A stretch of DNA of 48,902 nucleotides, from the NCBI RefSeq assembly GCF_000003605.2, contig NW_003137829.1, forward strand, positions 340,190 to 389,091, in the 5' to 3' direction. This stretch comes from Saccoglossus kowalevskii. Its lineage: Eukaryota; Hemichordata; Enteropneusta; Harrimaniidae. The position numbers and the translations under genes are program-made. Below are positions 12,701-23,593 of this stretch, piece after piece. Every line of letters starts with the position of its first letter. The first letter of the stretch is position 1. The notes beneath the pieces are model-generated. The model did no database searches. It was not told where the DNA came from and worked only from the letters and a program-made list of their open reading frames with translations.

Positions 12701-15700
12701 CGCAGGTGATGACCCTCTGGCTTTAATGGTTGGATCATCCGTGAAGAGCTGAACATCGTCTACATCCATAATGTGTACACATGCCTTTACTTGACATAGC
12801 TGAACATCGTCTACATCCATAATGTGTACACATGCCTTTACTTGACATAGCTGAACATCGTCTACATCCATAATGTGTACACATGCCTTTACTTGACATA
12901 GCTGAACATCGTCTACATCCATAATGTGTACACATGCCTTTACTTGACATAGCTGAACATCGTCTACATCCATAATGTGTACACATGCCTTTACTTGACA
13001 TAGCTGAACATCGTCTACATCCATAATGTGTACACATGCCTTTACTTGACATAGCAACTTTGAACACCCACTTATTCAAATTAAGGCATTTGCTGATTGT
13101 ATAATGTTGAACTCAATTTTAATTTATAAAAATGTATTATCATAACCAGTTGATAACGACCACGGCTTTATGTCCTCAACTGTAAAAGACAAAAATCAAA
13201 TAAAAAGAACAGAGTTCCAAAACTTTTTTTGTGTGGAAACAACATCCCCGTAGTGTCAATTCCTACTTTTGAATTAGAAATTGGTTAAAACATTTGAGGT
13301 TCATAATTGAAAAACTAATTCAAGAAGAAGGATTTTTCTGCAGAATTTTGTGAAATAACTTTACTAATTTTGTAGGATGTCTCTATGCTAAAAACTGTGT
13401 TAGCTGAATTCAACTATGGAAATTAAATTATATGAATTTAGAAATCTGTCACTATGCAATGAGTCATAGACTGTAAAGTTACATACTTCTTGCTGTGAAT
13501 TAATATACATACATGTAATTTCACAATGGGAAAGACATTATGTTTGCACAAGCGAGAGTCAATGTCAAGGTACTTGCAAGATCCAATCTGAACACCTAAC
13601 AGGCCGACCAATCAGAGAACAGCCTGTTTTTGACAATGTCTTGTATATATGCTTTGACCCGCATATGGGATGAATCTGTAGTGCAGATACACCTTGATCT
13701 TGATTCGCCACTTGTTACCATGCTCTACGCTAAGTTACAATAATAGTGTATCTCATTTATCATGCAGATTTCTCCAAAGCCATCACTGTGCCCTCTACTG
13801 ACATCTTGTTAAATCAAAATGAACCCACCCACCCCAAATAAAGTTTGTTTAGCTTGTTGAATGAAATTACATACATGTATCTTTATAGTATGATGTTTTT
13901 CAAAATAACTATTTAGAATTTTCTAATCTAAAATGGGCATTTGAGCATGGTAAATAATTTTGGGGAATTACGTATTTTGTAATTAGTGTTACATTACTAT
14001 TTTTACAGAGCCATTGAAGATGCCATCACTAAATTGTCTAAACGACATTCTTTGCACATAAAAGCGTATGACCCAAAAGGAGGCATGGATAACCGACGAC
14101 GTCTCACAGGTGCACATGAAACTGCCCATATTGATGACTTTACAGCCGGTATTGCCAATCGGGGAGCCAGTATACGAATCCCAAGACAGGTAATTTCACA
14201 TTGTTTTATTTTCTCATTTTTGCTGGAATTGCAAATTAAATGATTGTCTTATTAGCTCCTCTGTCATTGATGAAGACTGAGCACACAGAGCCCAATTGCT
14301 TTGTTAGTTCATTTTGTAACAATATGTTAAATTTTCTTTTTTTGTTGTTGTTGCTCCCTTTTGGACGAAGGCTGTAAACTGGGATTTATTGTTTAGTCTC
14401 TGTATCTCGGACATCCCTGGACCGATTCTTTTAAATTTTACACATAGCTAGTAGCACAGGCATTGATTTTGTGATGTGCTAAAAGAACTCTCAGCTATAT
14501 TTTATCTAACACTGCACGATAATAGACTCAGCCTGATTTGTTTCAAACTTGGTATGAAGGTTGTACATGCTGAGTTTATGATGTATGCTCAGTTTGGTAA
14601 TTTTGTTCAAAAATTTCTTAAAAAAAAAAACACGCTAAAATATACTTTTTCTGGACATGCTCAGGCTGATTTGTTTCAAACTCGTATGATGGTTTTATAT
14701 GTTGGGAGCGACCAGTGTTCTCCCCAGAAAAACAGCATGAAGTATCAACTCATTTACATAACAATATAATATGTTAATTACATGTATTGTATTCATTATT
14801 ATGCTGCTAAATTGGTTGTATTGTTTATCCAGTATTAAACAGTTGTGAACACCTACTCTTCAATGTCCCTGGAGTTCTTTTGGCATTTTGACTCAGCTAT
14901 TTTTTTTTATAGATTTGCATATCTATAGTTCTTTTTCAAACATGTTTGACCGAGTTGGTTCAAACTTGATATGATGGCAGGTCATGATAGTCAACATGTT
15001 TTTTTTTTGATCATTTTTGACAGCCATTTTAGTCGTTAAAAATGTTCAAACTTCACACATGCATCAGACTTTAAATTGGACATATGCTCATGCATTTGTT
15101 CCATGATCAAGTTCAAGATGGCTGGATGACAGCTTAAACTAAGGCCTGAAAAACATCCAAACCACACATTTACATCATCAATCTCAGTCGTGTGCAGACG
15201 AATTTTGTTTAAACCAGGTAAATACATTGAACACAGTGGACCTTGATACACGTCAGTTTATTTTTTGGATCAAGCTAAAAATGATTAACTGCAGTTCCAG
15301 ATCCACATCTCAACATGCCTGAATCGATTGAATTCAAACTTCATGTCATGCGAAATCTCTTGCCTATAATACAACAGGGATTATGTTATTGACAATGACT
15401 TGTAAAATTCTGCAGTGCTATATCTTTAAAATGCTGATTATATTTAAGTCGATTATATTCAGACTGTTACAATCGCACACACCATTTTTTCCTGCTATTC
15501 CACAACAGGGACTGTATCTTGTCAATGACTTGTAACACATGGAGTTACTTTGACTTTATATTCAGACTGTTACAATCGCACACACCATTTTTTCCTGCTA
15601 TTCCACAACAGGGACTGTATCTTGTCAATGACTTGTAACACATGGTGTTACTTTGACTTTATATTCAGACTGTTACAATCGCACACACCATTTTTTCCTG

Positions 15701-15898
15701 CTATTCCACAACAGGGACTGTATCTTGTCAATGACTTGTAACACATGGAGTTACTTTGACTTTACATTTTTATATTGTTTTGTTTTGCAGTGTGCGGAGG
15801 AAGGAAAGGGCTATCTAGAAGATAGACGTCCGTCGTCAAACTGTGATCCATATAAAGTAATTGAACTGTTGGCACGTACAGTTATTCTTGGAGAATAA
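6746..15898 (+). CDS. GLUL: Glutamine synthetase (GLUL-type), gene 1, six coding exons, intact
   Basis: Catalyses ATP-dependent condensation of glutamate and ammonia to glutamine. Coding exons: 6746-6908, 8254-8415, 10060-10206, 12144-12471, 14009-14189 and 15791-15898. All borders are GT/AG and the joined frame is open, giving 362 aa (human enzyme 373). The start ATG has A at -3 and G at +4, and a polypyrimidine-AG acceptor at 6691-6696 suggests a spliced 5' leader. Visible signatures: [16 protein letters not shown] (residues 60-75), FGMEQEYT with metal ligands Glu133 and Glu135, [10 protein letters not shown] with Glu195 and Glu202, and the ATP-site motif [11 protein letters not shown] with His252. 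[18 protein letters not shown] and Glu337 of LEDRRP are also present. The C-terminus ([14 protein letters not shown]) departs from the usual VTEAL.RT and is seven residues shorter than in GS2. Introns carry minisatellites, MITEs and one assembly gap. It is convergent with GS2. Confidence 0.96.
7496..8150 (+). repeat. Minisatellite, 50-bp unit, about 13 copies, in GS1 intron 1
   Basis: The motif TGTAAAATTTGAATTTC recurs at 7542, 7592, 7642, 7692, 7742, 7792, 7842, 7892 and 7942, an exact 50-bp period. It is followed by more irregular units up to about 8150. Most regular units carry the 12-bp palindrome ACAATGCATTGT; the one at about 7810-7825 reads ATAATGCATTGT. The array ends about 100 bp before exon 2. 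The open frames read through it (minus strand, repeating [15 protein letters not shown]) are by-products of the repeat, not genes. Confidence 0.95.
8604..8660 (+). repeat. Fragment of a dispersed TIR-type repeat (inverted partner at 9886-9985)
   Basis: CTGTATTTATCTGGCTAAGAGCCCA at 8610-8634 matches, with a few changes, the reverse complement of the sequence around 9950-9975. It is followed by CCGGACAAACGCCC, which also occurs near 9900 in direct orientation. The mix of direct and inverted parts fits two copies of a short palindromic element. Both lie in GS1 intron 2 and flank the HIRAN-like frame. Confidence 0.55.
8915..9229 (-). pseudogene. HIRAN-domain-like fragment in GS1 intron 2, antisense
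   Basis: An uninterrupted 104-codon frame whose first two-thirds resembles HIRAN domains. These are DNA 3'-end-binding modules known from HLTF and from many mobile-element proteins. Residues of interest are [10 protein letters not shown] (about 11-20), then a DRKAIAE segment in the place of the family's NPYD.NAI, then [20 protein letters not shown]. The C-terminal third is unrecognised. There is no sign of flanking exons, and the frame is antisense inside a GS1 intron between two inverted repeat fragments. A transposon-derived remnant is therefore more likely than a host gene. The assignment rests on motif memory only. Confidence 0.4.
9886..9985 (-). repeat. Fragment of dispersed TIR-type repeat, inverted relative to 8604-8660
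   Basis: Contains TGGGCTCTTACCTGGATAAATAC at 9951-9973, inverted relative to the copy at 8604, and CCGGACAAATGCCC near 9900. It lies just ahead of GS1 exon 3. Confidence 0.5.
11122..11815. other. Assembly gap (694 N) in GS1 intron 3
   Basis: A run of N. Apparent long reading frames across it on both strands are artefacts. No exon is missing: exon 3 (ends 10206) and exon 4 (starts 12144) join in phase and match the family without a break. Confidence 0.99.
12572..12726 (+). mobile_element. MITE family 1, near full-length copy in GS1 intron 4
   Basis: Begins TTAAAGCGGGGGAGTCGTCA at 12572 and ends with GGTGATGACCCTCTGGCT-TTAA at 12726, so the terminal inverted repeats and flanking TTAA are both visible. 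The core with GTTTACAAACAAGCG is present. A short stretch after GAGCCTTTGC is missing compared with the copy at 34980. A 51-bp minisatellite starts 20 bp after the right end. Confidence 0.9.
12747..13052 (+). repeat. Minisatellite, 51-bp unit, six copies that look identical, in GS1 intron 4
   Basis: The motif AGCTGAACATCGTCTACATC starts at 12747, 12798, 12849, 12900, 12951 and 13002, an exact 51-bp period with no difference that I can see between copies. Each unit holds the perfect 12-bp palindrome ATGTGTACACAT. Because 51 is a multiple of three, long frames run through it on the minus strand; they are not genes. The near-identity points to recent expansion or ongoing homogenisation. Confidence 0.96.
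14380..15350. repeat. Degenerate interspersed repeats in GS1 intron 5
   Basis: A loose motif around GATTTGTTTCAAACTTGGTA and ATGATGG recurs near 14535, 14668, 14955 and 15325 with CTGA/TTGA before it. Spacing is irregular (about 130-370 bp) and identity is modest. It looks like an old, decayed tandem satellite. Nothing coding is visible. Confidence 0.4.
15453..15761 (+). repeat. Minisatellite, 103-bp unit, three copies, just before GS1 exon 6
   Basis: ATTCAGACTGTTACAATCGC recurs at 15457, 15560 and 15663 (period 103). Copies are nearly identical; the visible difference is GGAGTTAC versus GGTGTTAC near the unit end. A degenerate partial unit (AACAGGGATTATGTTATTGA) precedes it near 15375. The array ends about 30 bp before the acceptor of the last coding exon, so it sits over the likely branch-point region. 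Confidence 0.95.
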
Positions 15899-16450
15899 GC
15901 TTACGTCTGAATGGATTAGGTAGTAGATGAAAAGTATCGCCTCATGTGGTAGGTCATGTGACTGGTCGCTAATGTGTTTTATATCAAATGATAATCTAAT
16001 AATAAAAAAATTATCACATGGCATGATTGATCACATGATCCATCACATTAGCGACCACATGATTTATCACATGTTATGTTGCCTCATTTGCATATCAAGA
16101 GACATTGTTTCAAATTCCATAGATCACATTACAGATAAAATCTAAATTTGAGCAATCAAATGAAATGAACGACTTAACGTAATGTTTTCGTCCTTAACGC
16201 CTCCTTAACATGTTCTGCAGTGATTTTTACTATATATATGTTTTTTTTTTTCTATCATTGCTTTTTTCATGTATATTCCTTAGTTTTTTCTTCAAGGATT
16301 CTGAGATTTTTCTAAGTAGACTTTTCCCAGTAATTTATAAGCTCTGGCTCAAAATAGATATCATACATTTAGTCTAAGAATAAAAGAAATAAACATTTTC
16401 AGGGAAGTAGTGTCTAATTTCAGTGTAACCTTTTTAACTAATAAATAAAG
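15899..16450 (+). terminator. GS1 3' UTR region with hairpin and possible poly(A) signals
   Basis: AATAAA-type hexamers follow the stop at about 16000, 16380 and 16441; which one is used cannot be told. The 13-bp GGTCGCTAATGTG at 15964-15976 pairs exactly with 16044-16056. The pairing extends by seven more base pairs (TCATGTG, 15954-15960, with 16057-16062) across a three-base bulge. The loop carries repeated ATCACATG words. Confidence 0.5.
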
Positions 16451-16580
16451 CAGTACTTTTCCATCACAACATTATAACTAATGTAAAGTAAATGTTTTGA
16501 TTATTCTCCTCGGCATAGAAGGCACATTTTGAAGATAAAAAACATCTGTAATGTTTGTTGCTGTCTTATTGTTTTTGTAT

Positions 16581-16788
16581 ACTGTAAAATGACTAATTTT
16601 CACTGGGTTTAAATTTCACTGATTTACCATTTGAGGCATATTCAGTGTGTTTTAAATTCACGGTTTCGTCATTTAGATAATGTGTTCTATGCTAAATTTT
16701 ACATATTCACTGGGCTTTAATTTAGCGCATTTCCCAGTCAGCGAAATAAGCTAAATTAAAACCCAGTGAATAATTACCCCCTTTACAG
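16581..16788 (+). mobile_element. MITE with about 40-bp inverted ends (CTGTAAA... type), TA target
   Basis: The left end CTGTAAAATGACTAATTTTC and the right end, read in reverse complement as CTGTAAAGGGGGTAATTATTC, both continue into CACTGGGTTT-AAATTT. TA lies directly outside each end. A fragment of the same family is at 26869-26935. No transposase is present. TA targets and this layout fit a Tc1/mariner-type non-autonomous element. Confidence 0.75.
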
Positions 16789-17785
16789 TATGCTGTCTGT
16801 ATGCAAATTAATAGACCACTCAGTTTTTATGTACATTAATTAATGTACCCTCAGTTGTTTTCAAGTTCATATGTAGAATCATAAACTGTAACATTTGTAT
16901 TCATATTCAAATTATTGAATTAATGAATAAATAAATAAATGAATAAATGATTGAACAGCTTGGTTTAAAGTGTCATGGTTTGATGCATACATGTAGTTGT
17001 TTCTGCATGGTAGAATTTAGAAATTAATTTAATTGAATGCAGGTTGAATATCCAGTGAAAGTTCAGTTCTAAGATATTCTGCCTTGCATTGTGCTTTGAA
17101 CTTGAACTGGATCAATAAGAACAAACCAACAATGCATGATACCAGCAGCATTAATGGCAGAGCAGAATAGAGGTACAAATGAATGAATAACTTCAGATTA
17201 TTTGTGATATATAACAGTACTTAAATTACTGCACTTTGGGAATTATCCTGCTTTAGTTCTATGTCAACAAGATTCGTCATTCGTATCTAGTCATTCTAGT
17301 ATTGAGAATGACACTTTCTTTATCAAATCAAGAAAGGTTCATTACCAACTTAGCGTATAACATCTAGTCTACCTACACTTCACGATCGTCTGGTGAAATA
17401 CCTACACTTGATTGTCTTGAAATTATCGTTGATGTGAGCATTTTGTAGTTTGGTAACCCTGTGTCTTCTACAGTTATTCAATACTTGCTTTACAGTGATA
17501 TCTTATTAGGCTGTTCATGGCACTTTACTACCAGTCTTCAATTTCATTCTTTTTATTTTGAATGTGTATGCATTCATTACTATTGTTTCTTTACATATTC
17601 TTTACTCACATTAAAGTCAATGCAACTCTAGTGGGATCAGGTCCAATGGTATTACAGTTCACTGTACTAAGAAAAACATACTAGGAGTATTTGTGTCATA
17701 GTATTCAGTGTATTGTGGTAGGATGTTCAAATGAATGGCATTAGTGGTAGATTGTGCTGTTTGGATAATCATTCCCGCCATTGCT

Positions 17786-18160
17786 TTATTCTACCTCTAG
17801 ATATTGGATAGAAGCTACGGCCCCAGACTGAAAATCATAATTTCTGTCATAAATTTCTCTTGGTACACGAAACCTAAATATAAAATTGAGCACTCGTACA
17901 CAATGTACTCTCACTACTGTCTTTGCCTCGGTCTGGCAAAACAGTGCTTCATTTAAATTAGTAAAATAATCTGCCACTAGGATTACCTCATTCCTTCCGT
18001 TGACTCTCGAAATAGCCCTTGAATATCTAATATTTTGATGAAATGGTGCATTTTGTCTTGGGTACAGTAGCATGTTGGGCATAGGGTATACAATGGCCAC
18101 ACCAATCCTTGACATCATTGCTCTTGTCTTACCTGTAATACTGTAATAAATTATCTGCAA
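17786..18160 (-). pseudogene. Ty3/gypsy retrotransposon integrase remnant
   Basis: The frame ends at 17786. It contains VADYFTNLNEAL and, about 30 residues later, FRFRVPREIYDRNYDFQSG. These correspond to the integrase core around its first catalytic Asp (usual ..DYFTKW.EA..) and the region holding the second (..FGVPR.IHSDQG..FES). Several consensus positions are replaced and no other gag-pol domain or LTR could be placed nearby. It is a short decayed fragment without coding function. The upstream part of the frame fits the family poorly and may be unrelated. Confidence 0.6.
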
Positions 18161-18936
18161 TTTTGTTTAATTTTCTATGGATTTGTTTCTAGAGCAGGTC
18201 GCCCCCTAGAACTTAATTTGTTTTTATCTTGTGTTTTCTTGTACTGCGCCCCCAGCGGACTTGTTCAACACCAGTCCGCCATTTTGCTGATTCCTCCACG
18301 CTCTCGTCAGTCACAATTCTGATTTTACACAACATAAAATTATCCCCACCCACTCACCCATATTTAGCTTATTCTATAATTATGTGACAATTTTTGCTGA
18401 TAAGTTTCCTGTCGCAAACAATGCTTGTTTATCTAACGTCCATTGTCAGCATTATTGTCAGTCAAGACTTCGTCGGAAAATTGTGGTCATAACTTTGCGC
18501 AACTTTCTTATAAATCTTTTTAAGGCAATATTCTATTTTACTAACACCATTTTACTAACACAGTGACGAGGAACAGAAATATGTTGCTTATCGATATCAG
18601 CCAAACAAAACAGAGCCATCGTTTCCGTTTACGCAGAGAGCGCGTGCCCATCTAATTTTTCGTCGACACTGCCGTTTTAGTTTTCCATCATCAGCAGTAG
18701 TTTCAATTCATTCACACAGCTTTACGTTTTTTTTCTTTTTCAAAATAATGTTAATAAAATAAAGTTGATTGCCCAGAAACACGAGTTTGGAGTTCAAAGT
18801 AATTAACGTAGTCATAACAAATTATACTTGCTAATGGCGAAAATTGCATGACATTGGTTATGCAAATTATTTCCATATTTATTTGTTGATGTTTTAATCA
18901 ATAGATCTATTACTGTTTTGTAAGATGTTATTAATA

Positions 18937-19114
18937 CACTGTAGCCTCGTTATAACGAACTCTTTAGGAGACATACAATTAGTTTGTTATAGTGAAATGT
19001 TCACTATATTGAAGCACATAATACATTGGGTTTGTTGTAAGCGGGGGACATGTTATGTGTTCATTATATCAGGAAATTCATTATAAAGGTGTTCATTATA
19101 TTGAGGTTACAGTG
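18937..19114 (+). mobile_element. Pogo/Tigger-like MITE, 178 bp, TA target
   Basis: TIRs CACTGTAGCCTC (18937) and GAGGTTACAGTG (19114) are inverted copies with one mismatch. Both are flanked by TA (18935-18936 and 19115-19116). The next bases, GTTATAACGAAC, are typical of pogo-class ends. Internal copies of GTTCATTATAT are repeated. No transposase is present. Confidence 0.75.
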
Positions 19115-19830
19115 TAGTACATTAAATGGAGATTCTGGTATTGACTTTCATTATTTATGCACAGCTTTGCAAAGTATGCACAACATTTGAAATTCCACGC
19201 CAATCCAATGTGAGCGCTTTTTTTAATGTGTCCCACATTTAGCACATGACCAACAGCCCTCGACCAATCAGAGTAGCAATAAAGTGTGGTTCTATTTCAC
19301 CACAATTCACTTAGGTCAGGGCTGAATCAAGGGATTTTTATTGCAACAATTTATTTATAACACCAAGAAAAGATACAAAGTATCCATTGAGTTACAGAAA
19401 ACACCTAGTTCGATTCAACTGACTCTACTGGTAGCACGCAGGCCATCGTTGCAACTTTTGATAAAATGTAACATAATGTACTAAAATGTTATTTCACAAG
19501 TCTGATTGCTGTCAAAATGTCATCATTTGATTTGCTAATACGAATCTTTTCTCGGTCTGGTTGGCCAGTGCTAAGTCGGTTAGATCACGCCCCTCGGTTA
19601 CCTCGGACCGTGGTCTAACCTATACATAAACACAAACATATAATATGTGTAACGCTACCCCTGTGTTATATATTGCTACACGAGTCCACGTGATTCCGCT
19701 TTAGACAGTTTTGGGTACACACTGTTCAATTTATAGAATTCAGAGTTCTTTGTAAAGACGAAAGTTTATTGCAATCACACCGTAAGCGGGTGCACGTGAT
19801 CATTAAACTTCTTTTCTACCAGAACATAGG

Positions 19831-19979
19831 GCTAATCTGCACTGGCTCGGAAGGTTGTAAATGATTAGCTAGTTTGAATTTGCATAACAATACTGACAAT
19901 GAACGTGCATTCAACGCCACAAGTTTTTTTGTTTTTTTTAGCCAATCAGAATTCATCTTCCGAGCCAGTGCAGATCAGC
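19831..19979 (+). mobile_element. Small inverted-repeat element (23-bp arms)
   Basis: The arm 19831-19853 (TCTGCACTGGCTCGGAAG core) pairs with 19957-19979 with one mismatch, around about 100 bp of AT-rich DNA. Length and layout fit a MITE; the target duplication is unclear. Confidence 0.65.
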
Positions 19980-20314
19980 CGAGAACATACGGGACTCGAT
20001 ATAGAGAAACAAATTTATTTAACAAATCTGTATTATTCCACACGAAATGTTCATAATCAAATACTTTGTCAAGAAGAAATTCACAATAAATCATGTTCTT
20101 ATTTCTAATTGTTTTTACCTGTCAAATCAGTTTGAGATAAGTTCTAACAGTTAACAAGCGGAACGTGTCATTACCAGTGCTTGTAATTTTGTTTTCGTAT
20201 TTTCACTCAGAAATGGGCATTAATGTTTTATTAGTAACACGACTGTTTTTTGTATTTGCATATAAATTATTGTACCTACTTGGAGACCAATAGATAGTAG
20301 TATCGTTTTGTTGT

Positions 20315-20379
20315 TTAAAGGGCGGTGGTCGTCGCGCAGCGTGTGTCTGAATTTTATGTAAATAAACAATGTATTTTAT
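20315..20379 (-). mobile_element. MITE family 2, one end only
   Basis: TTAAAGGGCGGTGGTCGTCG followed by CGCAGCG and the core ATGTAAATAAACAATG matches, in reverse complement, the right half of the full copy at 30040-30171. The other half is missing. Confidence 0.75.
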
Positions 20380-21640
20380 CCATCATTGTAATTTTACCCT
20401 TGATTGGAATATCAATGCCCATTAACAATAAGCTTTATTTTTTAGATGGGAATGCATCCATGCCATAATTGCACCATATTTTGCGATATTTTTCATTTTT
20501 CAAATAATGTGTTGGCACCGTAGACATTTAATTGAGATAGTTCTGTACAAAATTTGCCATGGAGTTGCGATTCATTTAATTCGTACAGATGCGAACCGTA
20601 TGCAAACTTCGATATGTTCGATTCGTCCGAATGACGCATTTGCAGTGCCCGCACACAGCAGAATGGAACGTTTGAGGGAAATGGGAAAGGTAAAACATAC
20701 CTGATTTTATCGAAATATTAGAGTAGTAATACCTTGCACGCATTCTGCCAGATATCAAAGATATAGTACTAATTCATGTACAAATCAATAAATGATTTAA
20801 CTAGTATATGTTTATTTACAAATCTACAATACATCTGGACAAATTATGCAATGAACTTTGCAGACGTTTCAGCCATATTGGAGGTCTGGTATAAAACGAC
20901 AACGAACATTTTGTGATTACAGCTGCCTCTCAATTATTCGAAGCTTGATGAATCTGATAAGAATGAATGATCAGCATATTCGCATTAACGACATTATCCT
21001 TGAAGTATTTTTAAATAGTTCTAATTGTCACAGACACATAATGGTCGGATACGATTCTACTTACTTTATTAGGAACAAGACTGTTCTACACTGCAGATCA
21101 GTATACTAGAACTTCTTTATATATTTGTTGAGTGTGGAGGACATATTTTCAACAACAACAAAATGTTTTTGTCTTTATTCGTGTGAAACTTAATTTCTAT
21201 AGAGAAATTAGTTAAAAATAAAAGGTAAAAAGCCAAATCATTCATTTTTTTATTCAGATATATCGATGATGTACTTTCAATACAAAATTTAATCTTTTCT
21301 AAGGTCCATTATTTAATGAAATAAGAAACACTGACATACCCATTTATTTATCAAAAACACAGCAGCCGTACATGGATTTCAACAAAGTACAATGTACATT
21401 TACATACAACAATTAATGTACGAAAGAATGATATATGGACCTCGGGGTTAAGACTAACATGTGATATCAGGTGTTTGCAAATGTGTGGGCATATCCAGCC
21501 CTATTCATGAAGTTACCTTTTACCTGGAACGAATGATGGTAAAACAATCAGAGATCATCTGCCTAGGTGATTTGTCGTATTTTGTCACCAGCTCATGATA
21601 TCTACTATAGAAAAGCTTGTCAATATTGAGATAAGTTCCT
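20380..21640. other. Intergenic, nothing supported
   Basis: AT-rich sequence with only short unrecognised frames (for example at 20507-20704 and 20858-21109). No repeat structure or splice-linked coding signal was found. Confidence 0.5.
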
Positions 21641-21649
21641 TTAAAAAAC

Positions 21650-22055
21650 CTCAACTTAGCCAGTTTGGAAGATTGGAGTCTGTGACGTTTTTTCAAAGTC
21701 ACTATATGTAGAAGAAAGAGGGGTATTCCAACAAAGATGAGGAAAATTGATGATGGTAAAATCAAAGTCTACTTTTTTGTCATAAAGTCGAGTAGTTGTA
21801 ACCTTATTGCCAAATACAAATATGCCATGGAGATAAAAGGCAGAAACTCTTGATTTATGAAATCTTGCAAGACAGGAGTCTATGACTTTTCGCAAAGTCA
21901 CCATAATCCATGCGACCTCCAGTATATCGAACAAGCTGTATGTGTACATCATATGCAGGAGAAAGAGGGACATTACTACAAAGATGAGACAATTGATTAT
22001 GGGGAAATCAAAGTCTTGTCATACGGTCTAGTAGAAAGGCTACCCTTAAGATGAA
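21650..22055 (+). repeat. Diverged direct duplication (about 21660-21820 and 21866-22045)
   Basis: Both parts share in order GGAGTCT.TGAC.TTTT, CAAAGTCA, AGAAAGAGGG, ACAAAGATGAG and AAATCAAAGTCT. Spacing in the second part is changed by an insertion. Weak hydrophobic frames on the minus strand cross both parts but match no family that I know. Confidence 0.55.
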
Positions 22056-22473
22056 ATTCACGGAGGACATCAAGATACAAGACAGAGGAACTTAATTCTG
22101 TGGTTTCTTTGATTTCAAGTTCAGGTGGATGTATCATAGAACATTAATTATTGATGGACTGAAAATGTATAATCAATATACCTGAAGGTAAAATTGAATG
22201 AAGAAATTCAGCCTCATATGACAATAAAATAGCTAGCAGAGGAGCATAAGTAGTTTTCATTGGAATGTCAATGCTCTGTTGAAAGGCATGGCCATCAAAT
22301 TCTAAGCATACTGACGGTGTCATTTCTTGTATAAAACCTGTTTACATTAGTTTCATCAGTAACAAAATCGGTGCTTTTGTACCGTGATACAATGTAGTTG
22401 TACCGTAGTGGACCATTTTTTTGTTAAAAAAAGCTTGATGGATGATATCTTTCAAGAATTACCAATACAGCCA

Positions 22474-23593
22474 GCTTCATACTGAGATATGCGTTTCGAA
22501 TATCACTCGAAGGTTAGCTTTCTACCAGGCTATACGACGAAAACGATGATTGTATTCTTTCGTTCAAAATATTAAACCAAGGTTTTTTTTATTGAATGGT
22601 CATTCTTTAGAATCACTTTTAATGGCTAATATAATGCGATAAAACCATTACTTAAAAATATGATACTTTTCTGATGTAGAACTCAGGTGTCAATCAGAAG
22701 GAATTTAATTAGGACTCATAATAATATAATATATGGCGGGTGTCACATGTGTAGCAGAATATGTTCATTTGTGATCTTTTCAAGACACCTAACATCACTT
22801 TATGGAATCAATATGTCTTTGTTCATTGATTTGAATAAACAAATGCGCATCCACTTTCGTCTCACTACAAATAACCCAGAATCGGAATTGATTAAAACTC
22901 TCATGAATAATTTTATTATACCAAATAATAGTCATGGAAACTCGAGTGGGTGATATTTACATTTGATCGTTGGTCTGAATGAACGCATTATATTAAAACC
23001 AACTGCTTCATACTGAGATATGCGTTTCGAATATTATTCAAAGGTCAGCTTTCTACCAGGCTTTACGACGAAAACGATGATCGTATTCCTTCGTTCAAAA
23101 TATTAAATCAAGGTTTTTTTGTATTGAATGACCATTTTTTAGAATCACTTTTTATGGCTAATATAATGCGTTAAAACCATTACTTAAATTATCACAGATG
23201 TCACATGTGTAGCAGAATATGTTCATTTGTGATCTTTTCGAGACACCTAACATCACTTTATGTTTACCACGGAATCTATATGTCGTTTTTGTTATTGATT
23301 TGAATACGTGTTGTAGCACACTTTTCAGTTGTTCTGTGTTGAGAGTTCTATTGTTGGACGTTGTCAGTTGTTTGGTTTGTGATCTTGGACATTTCTCTAT
23401 ACGGCTTTGTCGGTTGGGTTATTTCCAGTTTTGTATCACAAATGTACATCCACTTTCGTCAACCACAAATAACCCAGAATCGGAATTAATTGAAACTCCT
23501 GAATAATTTTATTATACCAAATAATAGTCATGGACACTCGAGTGGGTGATATTTACATCTGATCGTTGGTCTGAGTGAACGCATTATATTAAG
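22474..23593 (+). repeat. Tandem duplication, units of about 525 and 590 bp
   Basis: Three blocks occur twice in the same order. They start with GCTTCATACTGAGATATGCG (22474 and 23005), CACATGTGTAGCAGAATATG (about 22745 and 23202) and AATAACCCAGAATCGGAATT (about 22870 and 23468). The last block ends GCATTATATTAA at about 22996 and 23592. Blocks are about 90 percent alike by eye, and unit-specific insertions account for the length difference. Confidence 0.85.

Noticed and set aside
12674..13079. 127- and 114-codon minus-strand frames with repeating [12 protein letters not shown] or [13 protein letters not shown] units
   Set aside because: The 51-bp repeat unit is a multiple of three, so frames stay open by construction. 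They lie in a GS1 intron and match no protein.
19578..19620. Short imperfect inverted repeat GGTTAGATCACG ... CGTGGTCTAACC
   Set aside because: Only 12-bp arms and a 19-bp loop with no target duplication; too little to call an element.
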